A stretch of DNA of 64,000 nt, taken from assembly GCF_001039355.2 (NCBI RefSeq), contig NW_019773725.1, forward strand, positions 333,709 through 397,708. The letters run 5' to 3'. The notes beneath the pieces are model-generated. The model was not told where the DNA came from, did no database searches, and saw only the letters and a program-made list of their open reading frames with translations. Below are positions 1 to 11,800 of this stretch, piece by piece. The position numbers were made by a program, and so were the translations under genes. Origin of the DNA: Lingula anatina. Its lineage: Eukaryota > Brachiopoda > Lingulata > Lingulida > Lingulidae. Within the stretch, counting starts at the first letter, position 1. Every line of letters starts with the position of its first letter.

Positions 1-29
1 ATAAAAAAAAAAATATACATAAAATGTCT

Positions 30-97
<68 letters not shown>
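1..97. repeat. (TA)n microsatellite
   Basis: Alternating TA runs from about base 34 to 97 after a short A-rich start. The Tc1/mariner-like element that begins at 98 abuts it, and another TA run lies just past the other end of that element, so the element probably entered a TA-rich target. Confidence 0.9.
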
Positions 98-98
<1 letters not shown>

Positions 99-1748
99 TT
101 GACATTTAATATGGAATATTTCAGTTTTAAAGGTATACCTAGGTAAATATGCGTTCTTTATTTAAAAAACTCAGATCTCACATAAGATATCTGACTGGAG
201 AAGTGTGATGTCAGGTGTGTCGCTACCAATTAACTGATTACCAAGTCTGTTGCACCGCTGCATTGTGTAATATGCAGTGATTTAATTGGGTAGTGCTCCT
301 TTGGGCTGGTCAAAGCTTGGCTTTGGCGAAGCATGGTTCTGTCAAAAAAGTATCCATATGTCGGCAACTACTGCATAGAAGAATTTGAAATTTTGTATGC
401 AAGTGGTCGGTTTTGTAGTGCGTAAAATGAGTTAAGCAGTGTTTTACAAAATTGTAAAGCTGTGCCAGAATGGCGCGAAAAAGACAGATATTGCCCGACA
501 GATTATTGCGCAAAACGGAACGGTCCGCATTGTTTCATAGAGTAATGCCAAGACTTATGCACCCAAACAGAGACCACGCCCAACGTATCGATATCTTACC
601 ACCTGGGTAAAGGACTCAATGTCCTTCAGGATATGCTGCTGCAATTAAATCAAAACCACCCAGTCCGTTTTTGATGAGGGGCAAATTGTCACCAAAACGC
701 GTTTTTCGAGGCCCTTAGCGAACACCAAACTGGTTTCAGCAGGTTAGGAAAACAGGCCACCTCTGAGGGAGCCAGTGTAAACAGCAAAACAGCGTAGTCT
801 GTTTCTCTAATGAATTGGGGACCATGACCGTTTCTTGGTAGAACATTGAAACCGCGTGTTTTTCTTTATTGAGGTCAGATATCACCTGTACCACTAAATT
901 GGTCAAAACAGAGTTTACAGACATCCAGAAGAGGTCTACGACATGGCGTGTGCCGCTTCTGAAGTGACTAGGGTCATTGACAGCGTCAATATTTGGAGTG
1001 GATGCCACATTGGTGCCAAAACACCAATGGAAATCATCGATGAAAACTTGAACCAGATCAAACAAAGGAATAATCTGGGAACCACTTGACTATCATTTGA
1101 TAGGGGCACCTTAGGAACAGTTTAGGTTGCACGATGAGATTGACGGTTCACACAGAGCACTTTTAATAGCAGATAACTTATAGAACCAAGGGAATGAGCA
1201 GCTACCTTGGTCATCAAAATCGCCATATTTGCACCACATAGACAATATGTGGGTAGGTCATTAGTCGCAGAATCAACGGCCTGCTTGCCCTACAACAAAA
1301 CTGAACCAAATTGGACAAGTTTTAACCGTTGCCTGAAATTTTATTCCAGATTAAATTCTAAAAACCTATCCTAAGGAATGCCTAGCCGCTTGAAAACTTT
1401 GGTACCAGGAAGATCAGGTCAGGCATAACAGCGACTGTTGCTGTGACTAGACACTGACATGAGGGGCCTTTGTGGGGCGTGTAACTCTTTTAAATATGAT
1501 AATTTGGAAAATATGGAGATCCAAAATATCGCTTTCAATGGTTGTCGTATGACTTGAAATAGTCAATGCATTTTTCTTTGCTTCACTGGCGAATTCAATT
1601 AATGAACTGATGCCACAATGACATCTAACAGATTATCAGAAGTTATTAAAACACGATTTTAATCCTTATTTTCATTTATCAGTCTGCAAAATAGGAAAAA
1701 AACTGATGAATTATGATTTGGAAAAAATATTCCATATTAAATGTCAAG
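98..1748 (+). mobile_element. Decayed Tc1/mariner-like transposon with 24-bp TIRs
   Basis: Bases 98-121 begin CTTGACATTTAATATGGAAT. The exact reverse complement of all 24 bases sits at 1725-1748. The 1,651-bp length fits a full-length Tc1-type element. Near the right end the plus strand still reads like the end of a Tc1 DDE transposase: QLPWSSKSPYLHH then IDNMW at about 1199-1256, compare the family pattern W..SPDLNPIE..W. Stops and frameshifts break the rest. TA microsatellites flank it, as expected for a TA-targeting family. The subfamily is not resolved. Confidence 0.7.
480..1345 (+). pseudogene. Tc1-like transposase relic
   Basis: Broken reading frames on the plus strand inside the 98-1748 element. 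The early part reads IARQIIAQNGTVRIV, resembling the helix-turn-helix region of Tc1 transposases. The 1196-1333 part reads QLPWSSKSPYLHH, IDNMW, then a stop, then a tail resembling the family's C-terminus. Multiple stops make it non-coding. The minus-strand open frame at 736-1065 is its shadow. Confidence 0.5.

Positions 1749-1751
<3 letters not shown>

Positions 1752-1809
<58 letters not shown>
1752..1809. repeat. (TA)n microsatellite
   Basis: A near-perfect TA dinucleotide run just outside the right TIR of the 98-1748 element. A short CA-rich stretch lies at about 1930-1955. Confidence 0.9.
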
Positions 1810-1812
<3 letters not shown>

Positions 1813-2021
1813 GGTAGGAAAGATAAAACTCTTTTTAAATCGGCTGGCTTTTAGTTTTTTTTTATTGAACTTAGGTAATGTTAATTACAGTATATAATAC
1901 TTCTTTTTTACCCCACGCTTACTTCTCTCTCTCACACACACACATACAAACACACATAACTACTACTGATGGCTCATCATTTTCATTAATAAATAAGATA
2001 TTGAAAAGCACAGCATTTTTT

Positions 2022-2264
2022 CTAACACAAATAGCATTCGATGTCCCTAAAGGACAGATGTCCCCCATTTTTTGATTTACTGTAAATGTAATATTTTACC
2101 TGTGAAATTAATAAATTCAATTTCTCATCATTATTTCCAAGAATAATATCCGATGCAGAAATTTGAATATTGGCTCCCTTTTCTTCCCTAAACCAGTTTT
2201 CGATTTGCTTCCACAATTTTTTTGCAAGATTACAATCTATGAATAGATGTTCAATTGTTTCCAT
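2022..2264 (-). pseudogene. LINE reverse transcriptase C-terminal fragment
   Basis: The 80-residue minus-strand frame begins METIEHLFIDCNLAKKLW and continues with IENWF, then ASDIILGN and YYIYSKSKN. This is the pattern of the zinc-finger-like region after the reverse transcriptase domain in non-LTR retrotransposons: a C-x-x-H-x-F-x-x-C core, then W..IENW and a Y.Y..K.KN tail. Only this C-terminal piece is present, so it is a 5'-truncated dead copy. The clade is uncertain. Confidence 0.65.
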
Positions 2265-2789
2265 CCTTGGCTTTTAGTTTTCATTTAATTTAAAATTGAT
2301 GTAATGTTTGCATGTAGTCCATTCGCCAATAAGCCTAATATATATATATAAAATGTAAAACTATAATATTCAAAATTTTATAAAATTAAAGCAAACTTAA
2401 ACACGTACACATTTTTGTAGTCTATAAAGCCATAGCAGGAGAGACATGCCCCCCTCCTTTCAGAGTCAAGAAGCAGTGTGATGTGCAGTAGGTGTTGACT
2501 CATGTCCAATAAAGTGAACAGTTTTCAGTTTCATGTACTAATATATACATGTATATAAATAACAAGAATAGATGACAGCGAATTATCATACATATATATT
2601 CAGCATTAGCTAGATTTAATCATTATTGTGTTAGGTAACCATGGTAACAACTTAATTAGAATGTATTTCTGAAAATACAGTTGAAGCAATTCACAAATAA
2701 TGTTTACATCAACATCTCTAAGCGTCCTAATAAAGAAAAAAATGTGGCAGGCCGAGGTTTGGTGGGAAAACCAACATACAAAAATGGAC
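2265..2789. other. Unassigned A+T-rich stretch
   Basis: No convincing coding signal or RNA gene on either strand. It holds a short TA run near 2338-2350 and may include LINE flank. Confidence 0.5.
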
Positions 2790-2917
2790 AAGAAAACGTT
2801 TAACAGAGGTCACGAGGACAGCAATGGATAGAAAGAAGTAGAGGGGCCTGGTCCATGGAGTGTGCCGACAATCTTCGATAATCGGAGGATCGGGACGATG
2901 ATGATGATGATGATGAA
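2790..2917 (+). mobile_element. LINE 3' end fragment
   Basis: The plus strand reads TRKRLTEVTRTAMDRKK, a stop, then RGLVHGVCRQSSIIGG and a (GATGAT)n tail at about 2898-2916. That resembles the last codons of jockey/CR1-like elements (W..LV.ALC) followed by the simple trinucleotide tail these LINEs leave. It is short, so the call is tentative. Confidence 0.4.
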
Positions 2918-3642
2918 TTCACTATAGTTATTTATAGACATACAACTATCACCTTAATTTAAAACAACTTCTAATTTTCTTCTTTTGAATAATTTTTCAA
3001 AGTTCGTTCCATAATTGATGGCTATATAAACTTTCCCAGAAGTAATGAACATTAGAACATCAGGACCATGGTGGGTTACTCTGTATTATTATTTTTTTTT
3101 ATTTAAGCTTCCATCATAGGTCGGTTATTTTGTTTTGTACCGATATATAGTCTGAAGATTGTACAATTCACACCTCTATAACTGCCGACTAACCCCAAAC
3201 ACAATTTGGTATTATCTGTTAGTTATATGGATGTAGTTCAAACAGTGTATAATGTTATTTGGTAGTTATGAAAACTTTTTAAAAATATTTTTATTATGTT
3301 TTCCAGGACATTATAAAACGCTTAAAGATATCCACAATATAAAGGTATTATAATCTTATTTTTTCGGACCTTAGCATATCGTTAACGAAAATAGCATGAC
3401 CATAACGTTATCCTGTCATTCTCTACCATTACCAGAATATTATCATCTGATAACGTTATGTAAGACGCTATATGTTAGCTATAGCCAATATGTTGAACGT
3501 TGGAATAAACTTGTTATTCACTGTTACAACAGTGTTTAGCTCCTAAACACATTTCTAAGAACCTGATTTGTTTCTTTTTCAACGGGTTAAGCTGATAAAC
3601 ACGTTTAGTTCCCAAGCATGCCAAAACATATAATTGATACAA

Positions 3643-3689
<47 letters not shown>

Positions 3690-4786
3690 GGGATAGTTCA
3701 GTTCTTATTTACTGCACTACTGCTGCGTCTCAGGGCAGTTTACGGACGCCTATTTGTATTTATTTTTATTTTTTTATTTTTATTTTATTTTATTTTGTTA
3801 CCCTGGCTGTTGGTGCTACTGTCTTCCTTGGTTGGTTATAGCCCAGTATGCCGTATGAAGTGCTGAAAGCTAACAAACGAAAATATATTTCTCTGTCAGA
3901 CCAGGAACTTTATCCCTGCTTCAACCCCTTAGTCCTGGGTGCCAAGCAAAGCAGATATCGTTTATAAAATGATACTCTTTATAAGCTCTAACACACCAAA
4001 CAAATACATAAGTAGCATGTCCACTTTATTTGAATCAAATAAGAAACTAGTTGAAGTGGTTAATATGTGTTACTGAGGATCCACGCTCCATCGAGGCTCG
4101 GTTCATGTGTACCTTTAATAAGGAATCAGAATAAAATGCACTTTTATACCTTAAGTAGACCGAAAACATGGCCTTGGCCTAGGCTTGTAGGGAGGTTTTA
4201 GGCATTGCTTCCCTCAATTACAGGATTTTGGTCACTACTGTATTTTGGGGTATATTTGGAAAATAACCCTCGTATAACATTCAAAATATCGGAAAAGTTA
4301 GAAAAACGAAAAGGCCTCCCATATGTATTTTATGGTACATTTGAAAGATAACCTCCACATACCGTTCAAAATTCCAATAATTAAGTAAAACGATGTGAAA
4401 GTAATGCAACATATACCTTGTAAAATATGTTTATTTTGCTGACATATTTCACGTCATATTGGACCAAAATGTAAGGGCACTCTTACCTAATCATTCATTT
4501 TGTAAGATATGATGCATATATACACCTCCACTTATCTTTTATTTTACAAAAAAAAAAAAAATAATAAATAAATAAATAAATAAATAAATAAATAGAAAAT
4601 AAATAGGGAGCACTGTTTTATACAATGCGAAGAGAAAGGTATTTTTAATCAATCCCAATATTCTTCTCATCGTCTAAACTACATTCGGATATTTTGTTTG
4701 TTAACTTACATTCAGTTACACTCATGTTGAACTACACTGTAAAAGCGCCTGTTTTGTCTCATTTTTTCAACGCGTTTAGCCCCTAA
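2918..4786. other. Non-genic stretch with simple repeats and an interspersed repeat
   Basis: No gene is supported. It holds an (AATA)n run at about 3642-3690, T-rich runs near 3090 and 3765-3797, and an (AAAT)n run at about 4561-4595. Bases 4020-4128 recur in diverged form at about 23624-23730, where the copy stops exactly at a single n. Bases 4190-4290 and 4300-4400 are a weak internal duplication of about 100 bp. Confidence 0.6.
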
Positions 4787-5506
4787 AGGCCCAGTCACAA
4801 ATCAGTTGCGATGCGTCGGGGATGGGTAAAACCCGGGAAATTTGAACAAAATCTTGAGATAGATCTCACGATTTTGCACCCGTCGGAGGCGCTCTCCGGA
4901 CGCCTGCGGGTTGTCGCAGATTTTTTAGACATCTCCACACCCGTCGCGGTCCCCAACTTTCAACTTAAAATTTTAAGATTGCTCGCAAGATTTTTCACCC
5001 ATTTTGGGCATCCCAGACACAATCTCCGATGACCTACGATGCCTTCCGATTAATCGGAGGCGTCCTCCGAATAATCTGAGACTAGTCGCAAGATTCTGTG
5101 TGGGATTGGAAAATCAGGTTGAGATTCAATGTCTGCGAGTAGTCTCCGGCGCCCTCCGACTGAATCGTACGCTTTATGTGATCGTCTTCGACGAATCGTA
5201 CGGTGGAATCGTAGTAAATCGCCGTGTATATAAGGGCGCCTCCAACCGGATCGCTAAAAGTTTGAGACGCTCTTGCTGCAGGAGGCTGTGACAGAAGATT
5301 TTGAAGATGCAATCGGAGGCGATCGGAGGCTAATCCCACGATTTTTCGACAAAACCGGGTCAAAATCCTTGAAAAAATCTCAGACAATGTGACTGCTCCA
5401 CTTTTATTAGGATTATTGCTAGGACTGTTCAAGGATTCTTTATTTTCTACGACGACCCCCGGCCAAAACTAATCCCCGACAGATCGCCGACATTGTGACT
5501 GGGCCA
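4787..5506. mobile_element. Harbinger-like MITE, 720 bp
   Basis: The left end reads GGCCCAGTCACAA and the right end TTGTGACTGGGCC. With mismatches the inverted similarity extends about 40 bp inward, through GTCGGGGAT on both sides. TAA trinucleotides flank it at 4784-4786 and 5507-5509, fitting the 3-bp target duplication of PIF/Harbinger elements. The inside is locally G+C-rich with recurring TCGGAGGC-type words. The open frames at 4811-5432 lie on both strands, match nothing I know, and come from this composition. It is a non-autonomous element; the superfamily is inferred from ends and TSD only. Confidence 0.65.
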
Positions 5507-5654
5507 TAAGCACATTTAGCTCTTTAGCATGTTACACGCTTTTAGCCTGAATGTAGTATGACCCGATTGACGGCTAAATTTACGTAGGGTGTAGGTAGTA
5601 GAGTTTAAACATGACAAAAAACATAAGAATCATACAAAAGTTAAAAACGCAACT

Positions 5655-5765
5655 TCAGGATTATAGGGTTTCGAACTCCCATGAAATTACTTTGAGATAG
5701 TACATGTTCTGGATTCATATCGTTCTACTGCCTAACCACTACGTCAGAGAGACGAACCGACAATT
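5655..5765 (-). mobile_element. tRNA-like SINE or decayed tRNA
   Basis: On the minus strand an A-box-like GACGTAGTGGTTAGG (about 5732-5746) is followed after about 55 bases by a B-box-like GGGAGTTCGAAACCC (5666-5680). That is the spacing and content of an internal RNA polymerase III promoter. I cannot fold a complete cloverleaf, so a tRNA-derived SINE head or a tRNA pseudogene is likelier than a working tRNA. Confidence 0.4.
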
Positions 5766-7333
5766 CGACGATTTTACGGCGTAATTATATATATGCTCAC
5801 TAAAGCATAGGCCCCTACTATTCATGTTATTGGCCTTAACCTAGTAGTTATATAAAGGGACGGACATAAAAAAAGGGCGACCCTCCATTTGGCTGACTGA
5901 TGTAAACGGAATGCAGGTCCGCCAGGAATATAAGTCCTATCCAAATTTATGACAGGAATACAAGTCCCATTAGGGCTACTAATCCTAAGGTACAGTGGTC
6001 CGTAGTAACTGAGGTCCATTCTTTTGTATTAGAGATAAAACCTTCACTTTTCAGTGACTACATTTATCATTATTTACACACGTCATTTTATGGTGACGCC
6101 AGAAGTGCAAATTCGGGGGAAAATAAAAATAAATCGGTTTTTCGAATATCTCCTTTAATTTCATGGGCAGCCACGAACATTGTTTCAACGCCAATTCCAT
6201 GACATCATATAGTGCTCCAAAACCCTGCCAGCGGCTATGGTTAAAAGAATGAGTTCAGATTTAACTACTGACAAAATAATAACGCCTTTGTTTAATAAAA
6301 AAAATCTTGGATTAGGAGCTCGTAACGCCGAAAAAAAATGAAGCTCATTCATTTGTGGACAACTTTGCCTATTCTCGTAATAATAATAATAATGATAATA
6401 ATAATAATAATAATAACAAATCAGGGACGTTATTGTACGCACCATACCAGTGTTATCTCACCTCAAATTAGAAAGTTGTTATCTTGACGATAATATACAA
6501 AGCAATGGCAATAAAGAATGCAATGTCTTGTACGTAAACCAAACTGTATCATAATGTACAAATAATATAAACGCACTTCTTAAAACCAATTATCTAAATG
6601 TAAATACAATGGCAATAAAGAATGTGAGGTTTTCATCATCCCGCCGTTCCATTAGCTAATGTCTTCATCATCCCGCCGTTCCAATAGCTGTTTTCATCAT
6701 CCTGCTGTTCCATTGACTGGAAGAAAGATGGATTAAAAAGGTAGTGGTTTCTTAATGGCCGTACGTCTGTTACATTGCCCGGTTGACAGTGATGTCAGTC
6801 AACGGATCAAAAACACAAGTAAACCCACCTTTGGTTTACAGTAAAAAAAATAACAGTGTGAACTATGAAGAGTCCTACATTGGTTGCAGATAAATAAGGT
6901 TTACTCAGCTTATAGGCCTGAATTTTAGCCTTTTTGATCCAAAATGATTCAGTATTAGTTATTTTTTTAATTAACATTGCAATATTGTGTATTGTGTATA
7001 TCACGAAACAAGAGTACAACACGACCGACAGATGTTTACCATTTTGAAGTTTTTTCTAGTTTAAAACTGCTGACAGACCCATTTAGTACTATTATTCTTT
7101 AAAATAATTTCTCCTCGAGATGTGCGTTTACTGCTACTACTACTACACACATGCCTATATACCTGTACACTCTGACACAAACAGGCACGTTGACAGGCAA
7201 ACAAAACGTATCCTACTTCGCTGTTTCTGTCTCTTTCTTTCTCACAAACGCACACACAGATAGAGATAGAGCACCCGAACACGCAGTCAAATGCACATAC
7301 CAATTGCTGATGTCATGCAGATAGAGACCTTTT
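5766..7333. other. 3' flank of TRPC-like gene 1
   Basis: No gene is supported. From about 6060 to 7330 the sequence aligns in diverged form with 28370-29416, the region 3' of TRPC-like gene 2, so the duplication that made the two genes included about 1.2 kb of 3' flank. A TAA/TAT run lies at about 6377-6417. Confidence 0.6.
6633..6722. repeat. 32-bp minisatellite, three units
   Basis: Three imperfect copies of a unit containing TCATCATCCCGCCGTTCC. The matching place downstream of gene 2 (28889-29043) has five units, so the array changed length after the gene duplication. Confidence 0.85.
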
Positions 7334-7507
7334 TTACATTAATTTTATTTTACAAGTACCTGTAGGCCCCGCCGGCCGGGTGGATGTCAAGCCATCTTTT
7401 TTCCGTTCCTCTTCAGCTTTCTTTTTGAACCTTTCTTTAAGAGTTTTCATGATGTCTCGATATTTCTTATCAAATATGCGCTGTTTTTTGTCCTTCTTTT
7501 CTCTCTT
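7334..7507 (-). CDS. TRPC gene 1 exon 12: C-terminal basic coiled region
   Basis: The acceptor CGCTTCAG is followed by KREKKDKKQRIFDKKY, then RDIMKTLKERFKKKAEEE. The KY..IM..L..R(Y/F)..K pattern matches the helix after the TRP domain of TRPC proteins. A donor-like ACAG|GTACTT at 7359-7354 is shared with gene 2. If unspliced, translation stops after a few more codons at 7334-7336; if spliced, a further exon was not found. Confidence 0.7.
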   Translation of the reverse strand, partial: KREKKDKKQRIFDKKYRDIMKTLKERFKKKAEEERKKDGLTSTRPAGPTGTCKIKLM

Positions 7508-8721
7508 CTGAAGCGAAAAAAAGGCTGTATTGCTTAAAGTTCGAAAAAAGGCTCGTCTATCTATCAACAGTCAAGTTATTTCAAATAAGTTTAGCTTTTA
7601 AATAATTTTGAAATGTCTTGTAATTTATAATAATGGAATAATACATCTGATTTAATGATAATATAATAATATATGCACTACTAAAATATCGAAATACTTA
7701 ATGTAAATAACATGTTAACAGTAGCATTTTATTGATTACACTTTCAGATTATTTCCTCAACAACCCCCTAGTTTTCTATTCTATTTAAGATATTTCAGCT
7801 ATATTTTTAAGCAATTTTATCTTTATTGAAAGCTCAATAAAAGGTCGACAAGAACGTGCTGGGGTTTAATGTTACCGACAAACATATTTTAATATCACAT
7901 CGATACGACAGTAAAAACCACTTCTCAAATTTATTTGAAAAAAAATTTTTTCGTTTTAATATTTATATTGAGTTATCAATTTGCTTAGTTTTGTCATCAT
8001 TCAAGATCATTAAAGCCAGGACACACCTTTTTACTGGGTGCCATTTCTTGCAGGTGAGGATGTAAAACAACCATTTGGGACTAGGTATTAAGTTAAAGGG
8101 TATGGGGAGAGTAGATTCTTCCCCTATATATTCTAACCATAGTCTTGTCCTAGCAGCTTTCCATTCGATGTCTGCGTCGTTCTGTAAATATTTCGAATTA
8201 AGGAATTACGGCATTTCTGGTGAATGGAGAGGCTGTGCAAAAATAATTGATCGTGCTTCTTTGATCGTACTTTTAATCATTGAGATTATTTTCTGTATAA
8301 TACTGCTCCGTTTCCGTTATTATTATTAGTATAATTATTATTATTATTATTATTATTATTATGAAACTATAAGACAAAATGCATTATACATTATCGATTG
8401 TTTTCAACATCTCATACTTACATGAATGGCTTCAAAAGAGATTGTCATCATAGCAATAAGCATATTGATCAACATAATAACGATGACAATATGGAATATA
8501 GCCACCATGATGAATCCCACGATCTCCACAAATGCGTGTTTCATGTGGATTTCTACAGAACTGGAGTCCCCCAAGCCAAAGATGGACCACATGAGGGTGC
8601 TAAATGTGTTGAAGAATCTGCAGAAACACGAATGTGCGGGACTTAATGGTCGAATCCAAACAGATATGCAAAAGAACCTTAAACAATGCTTTGCTGAATA
8701 CAAAATAAAAAAAAATAATAA

Positions 8722-8764
<43 letters not shown>

Positions 8765-8765
8765 C

Positions 8766-8811
<46 letters not shown>

Positions 8812-11800
8812 TAAATAAATAGATAAATAAATGTACACAGAGGTGTTCACCTTTGAATGACATATGGTCAAACTGAACAATACTATTTGTTGTTGTCGTT
8901 AAGAAAATAATGAAAAATTAATTTAAAAATACCAATTTTTACAATAAACATACTAGAACCTGTTTTCATAGGGCGTTGGCTACAAATAGTTACCCGTGGA
9001 ATGCAGAATTAGTCTTCGACCCATCAGGGAGTGTTTGGCCCGCATAAAAGTGGTAGTGGTTGTGCAGTCCAACAGTGAAGGCAATGAACACAATAAGCAG
9101 CAAGGCAGCAAAGCGAAAGACATCGTTGATCATCTTGCCTAAAAGTTGACAAGCCACGATTTATTCAAAGAGCATGAGTCACACAAGTCACAATGAGAAA
9201 GAATCCGACAAATAAAAAAACTCTCGTTTCAAGATTGACAATACTGTCGCTAGGAGGAAAGAGTGATATAGACCCCTTCCCCACATATTTTAGATCGATC
9301 TATCCCTGTGGAGATTCTCACTAGATTATCGGCTAAAGTGTCTGCCCCGCCTACTAAAAACTGTAAGGGTGTAATTAACTACCGTGCACGCTCGGCTGAC
9401 AGCAATTTAGCGTGAACCCCCAGGGAGTTAGGTCGATCTAGAGTAAATCTATGGGAATGCATTCATACTCTTTTGTCAACTTAATTAACCTTATTGACTA
9501 AAGGACACTTATTTATACATGTACGTGTATTATTACCAAAGGCATAATTGCTTTAATCACTGTATACACGCTTACCCAAAACAACTAGAAGTGGTCCGAC
9601 AGACTCAAAAGTAGGTAAAATGTACACTAGTCTAGAGAAACTAATGATGTTCGCCAACGCAAACAGGGCGTCTGATATTATTTCTGGATCATTTAGTTCC
9701 CATTCGAACCGACCTGAAATGCAAGAGTAAAAAAGATACACTTAGAAAATTGTTTATCAAAAACTTTAATAAGTTTATCAAAAACTCTAATAAGATACAT
9801 GTATAATGGACAATCAACTAAGTTTTTGAATAGAGGATAGGAAACACATACTTACACTATTGAACACAATTAAAATATTTGGAATGAATTACATACTTTG
9901 AACCATGCATAGTTCAATTAATTCAGCTACACCAACCTATCTGGTAATAGTATGTGTACGCCTCTGTTGTAGTTTGGTTAACTTCCAATGCGGCTTGTCT
10001 TGTTTTGACAATCGAGACTATACGACTGACAAAGGAGGCAAGATAAAACATAACCAAGAGGATATCCAGAATGTTGAAGGCGTTCTGGAAGTAGCGCATT
10101 CCCTGCCGACACAACTGCTTTACCTCAGCTAAAAGATAGCCTATAAGATGAAATGCAATATTTAGTGTTTTAAATTTCAATTTAAATTAAACATTAAAAT
10201 ACTCCAGTCAGGGGCAATATACTCATCGGACAAGTAAGTGAGCATTGCTAAATATGAAGTATTATTTTCTTATTCAGAGGTTACTCATTATAAAATATAT
10301 ACAGATGAAAATAATTGATAATTTAGTTTACATTGTAGTAACCGGATTTTGTTGATTATAAATTTGATAGACTAATACTATGACAACCATGTCTCCGAGA
10401 AATTGTACCTATTTAATGCTACTGCAGAAAAATCAGATAGAACTGGAATATTAATAATGTTATGGTGTTGGCATTACTTTCAATGTATTTGTGTCTTACC
10501 TATCACGTAGAAAAATATTGCATACTCGGACCATCGGAAATCCTTGGCATGAGCGACATTAGCTTTATCATCGGGCAAAAAGTAAATCGTCAGGATCAGA
10601 AGAAACGTAAAGTAGGAGAAGCTATGCGTGTAAAATTTGATACAAGGAGTCCTCAAGAACATGTTGTTCCACTTGATGAATTTACTCTACAAAAAGAAAG
10701 AAATAATACGCTACACCTTTGTACTAGTGCCAACAATAAAATCAGCGACTGAGACATTTTCAGTTTTCATTCACGAAGAAATTGCGATCATCTAATAGCT
10801 TACGTCTACCAACATTCAACAATTAGGCCTACCGTGAAAAAAGTTTTTTACAGACCAGTTTAACATGGGTGTTGTGAGTCACCATATGCGACTGCTACAA
10901 CAAAATATGGTTCGTTCAATCAAACTAAACAAAAAGCTTTCTCTTATGCCTTTTGGACCTTCATTTGTGTATACATAAGCGCCCGAGTCTGTATCGATGC
11001 ACTTTGAGAGAATGGCAACTGGATTTTACATAAGATAATTACCCTAACGTACGCAGCTTACGCGCTTAACACTGTCAATTATATAAACACCTGCCTATCT
11101 CTATAAGTGTACCGGTACTAACTGTAAAAAGGGGTTCAGGAAATGTTTTAACATATGGCAATAAACCTGTTCAACATACCTTCTTCTCCAACGTTTCAAA
11201 GGATCCGAACAGAATGTAAGCCAGGAACAGCAGAATCCAAACTGGCAACGCCAGCACGATGAAGATTGTCTTCAGAAAGTTGTTTGTGGTCAGCATTCGA
11301 CGCCTTATATTAGGATCGACGCCATAAAACACCATCCTTAAGTGCCTCTGGACGTATGGGTGGGCTACAAACTGAAATACGGTTTTAAAGAAGTGGCTTT
11401 AATTGCAGCTATCTGCCGAGTAACTATGTGTCTATTCATCTCGGTTTGTCTGTGATTTAATGCCACATGGAATATTCCTCAAACATCAGCCAAAATAATA
11501 GTTTCTTGTTACCTCTCTGATCCCTCAATGTTCACAACATACCGCATCTGGAAAAATATGTCATAGCACCTTCATATGGTAGTGCACTAAATCCCCCCTC
11601 TAAATAACTTCTGAAGAAACGACTTGAGTGTGGCTTCAGCTTTTCGTTTAGATGAAGCTGTTGCTGACTTATATTTATTTATTTTCAATGGCGTAGTAAT
11701 GTCTTATTATTTGTGTGATAAAACATATTTCAATGACCAAAAAAGCATAGGTAACACAAGGTTTTACAAGTATTTTTAAGCTACAAAATATAGGGATCTG

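Noticed and set aside
4811-5432. Three open frames, 73-116 residues, on both strands
   Set aside because: They lie in a MITE of high G+C content, overlap on opposite strands and match no family.
6378-6416. TAA/TAT run as a possible structured RNA
   Set aside because: Simple microsatellite; no stem structure.
8404-8880. 158-residue minus-strand frame rich in Y and L/I
   Set aside because: Its N-terminal half is translation of (AAT)n and (AAAT)n repeats in an intron; only the C-terminal part is real and is listed as exon 10.
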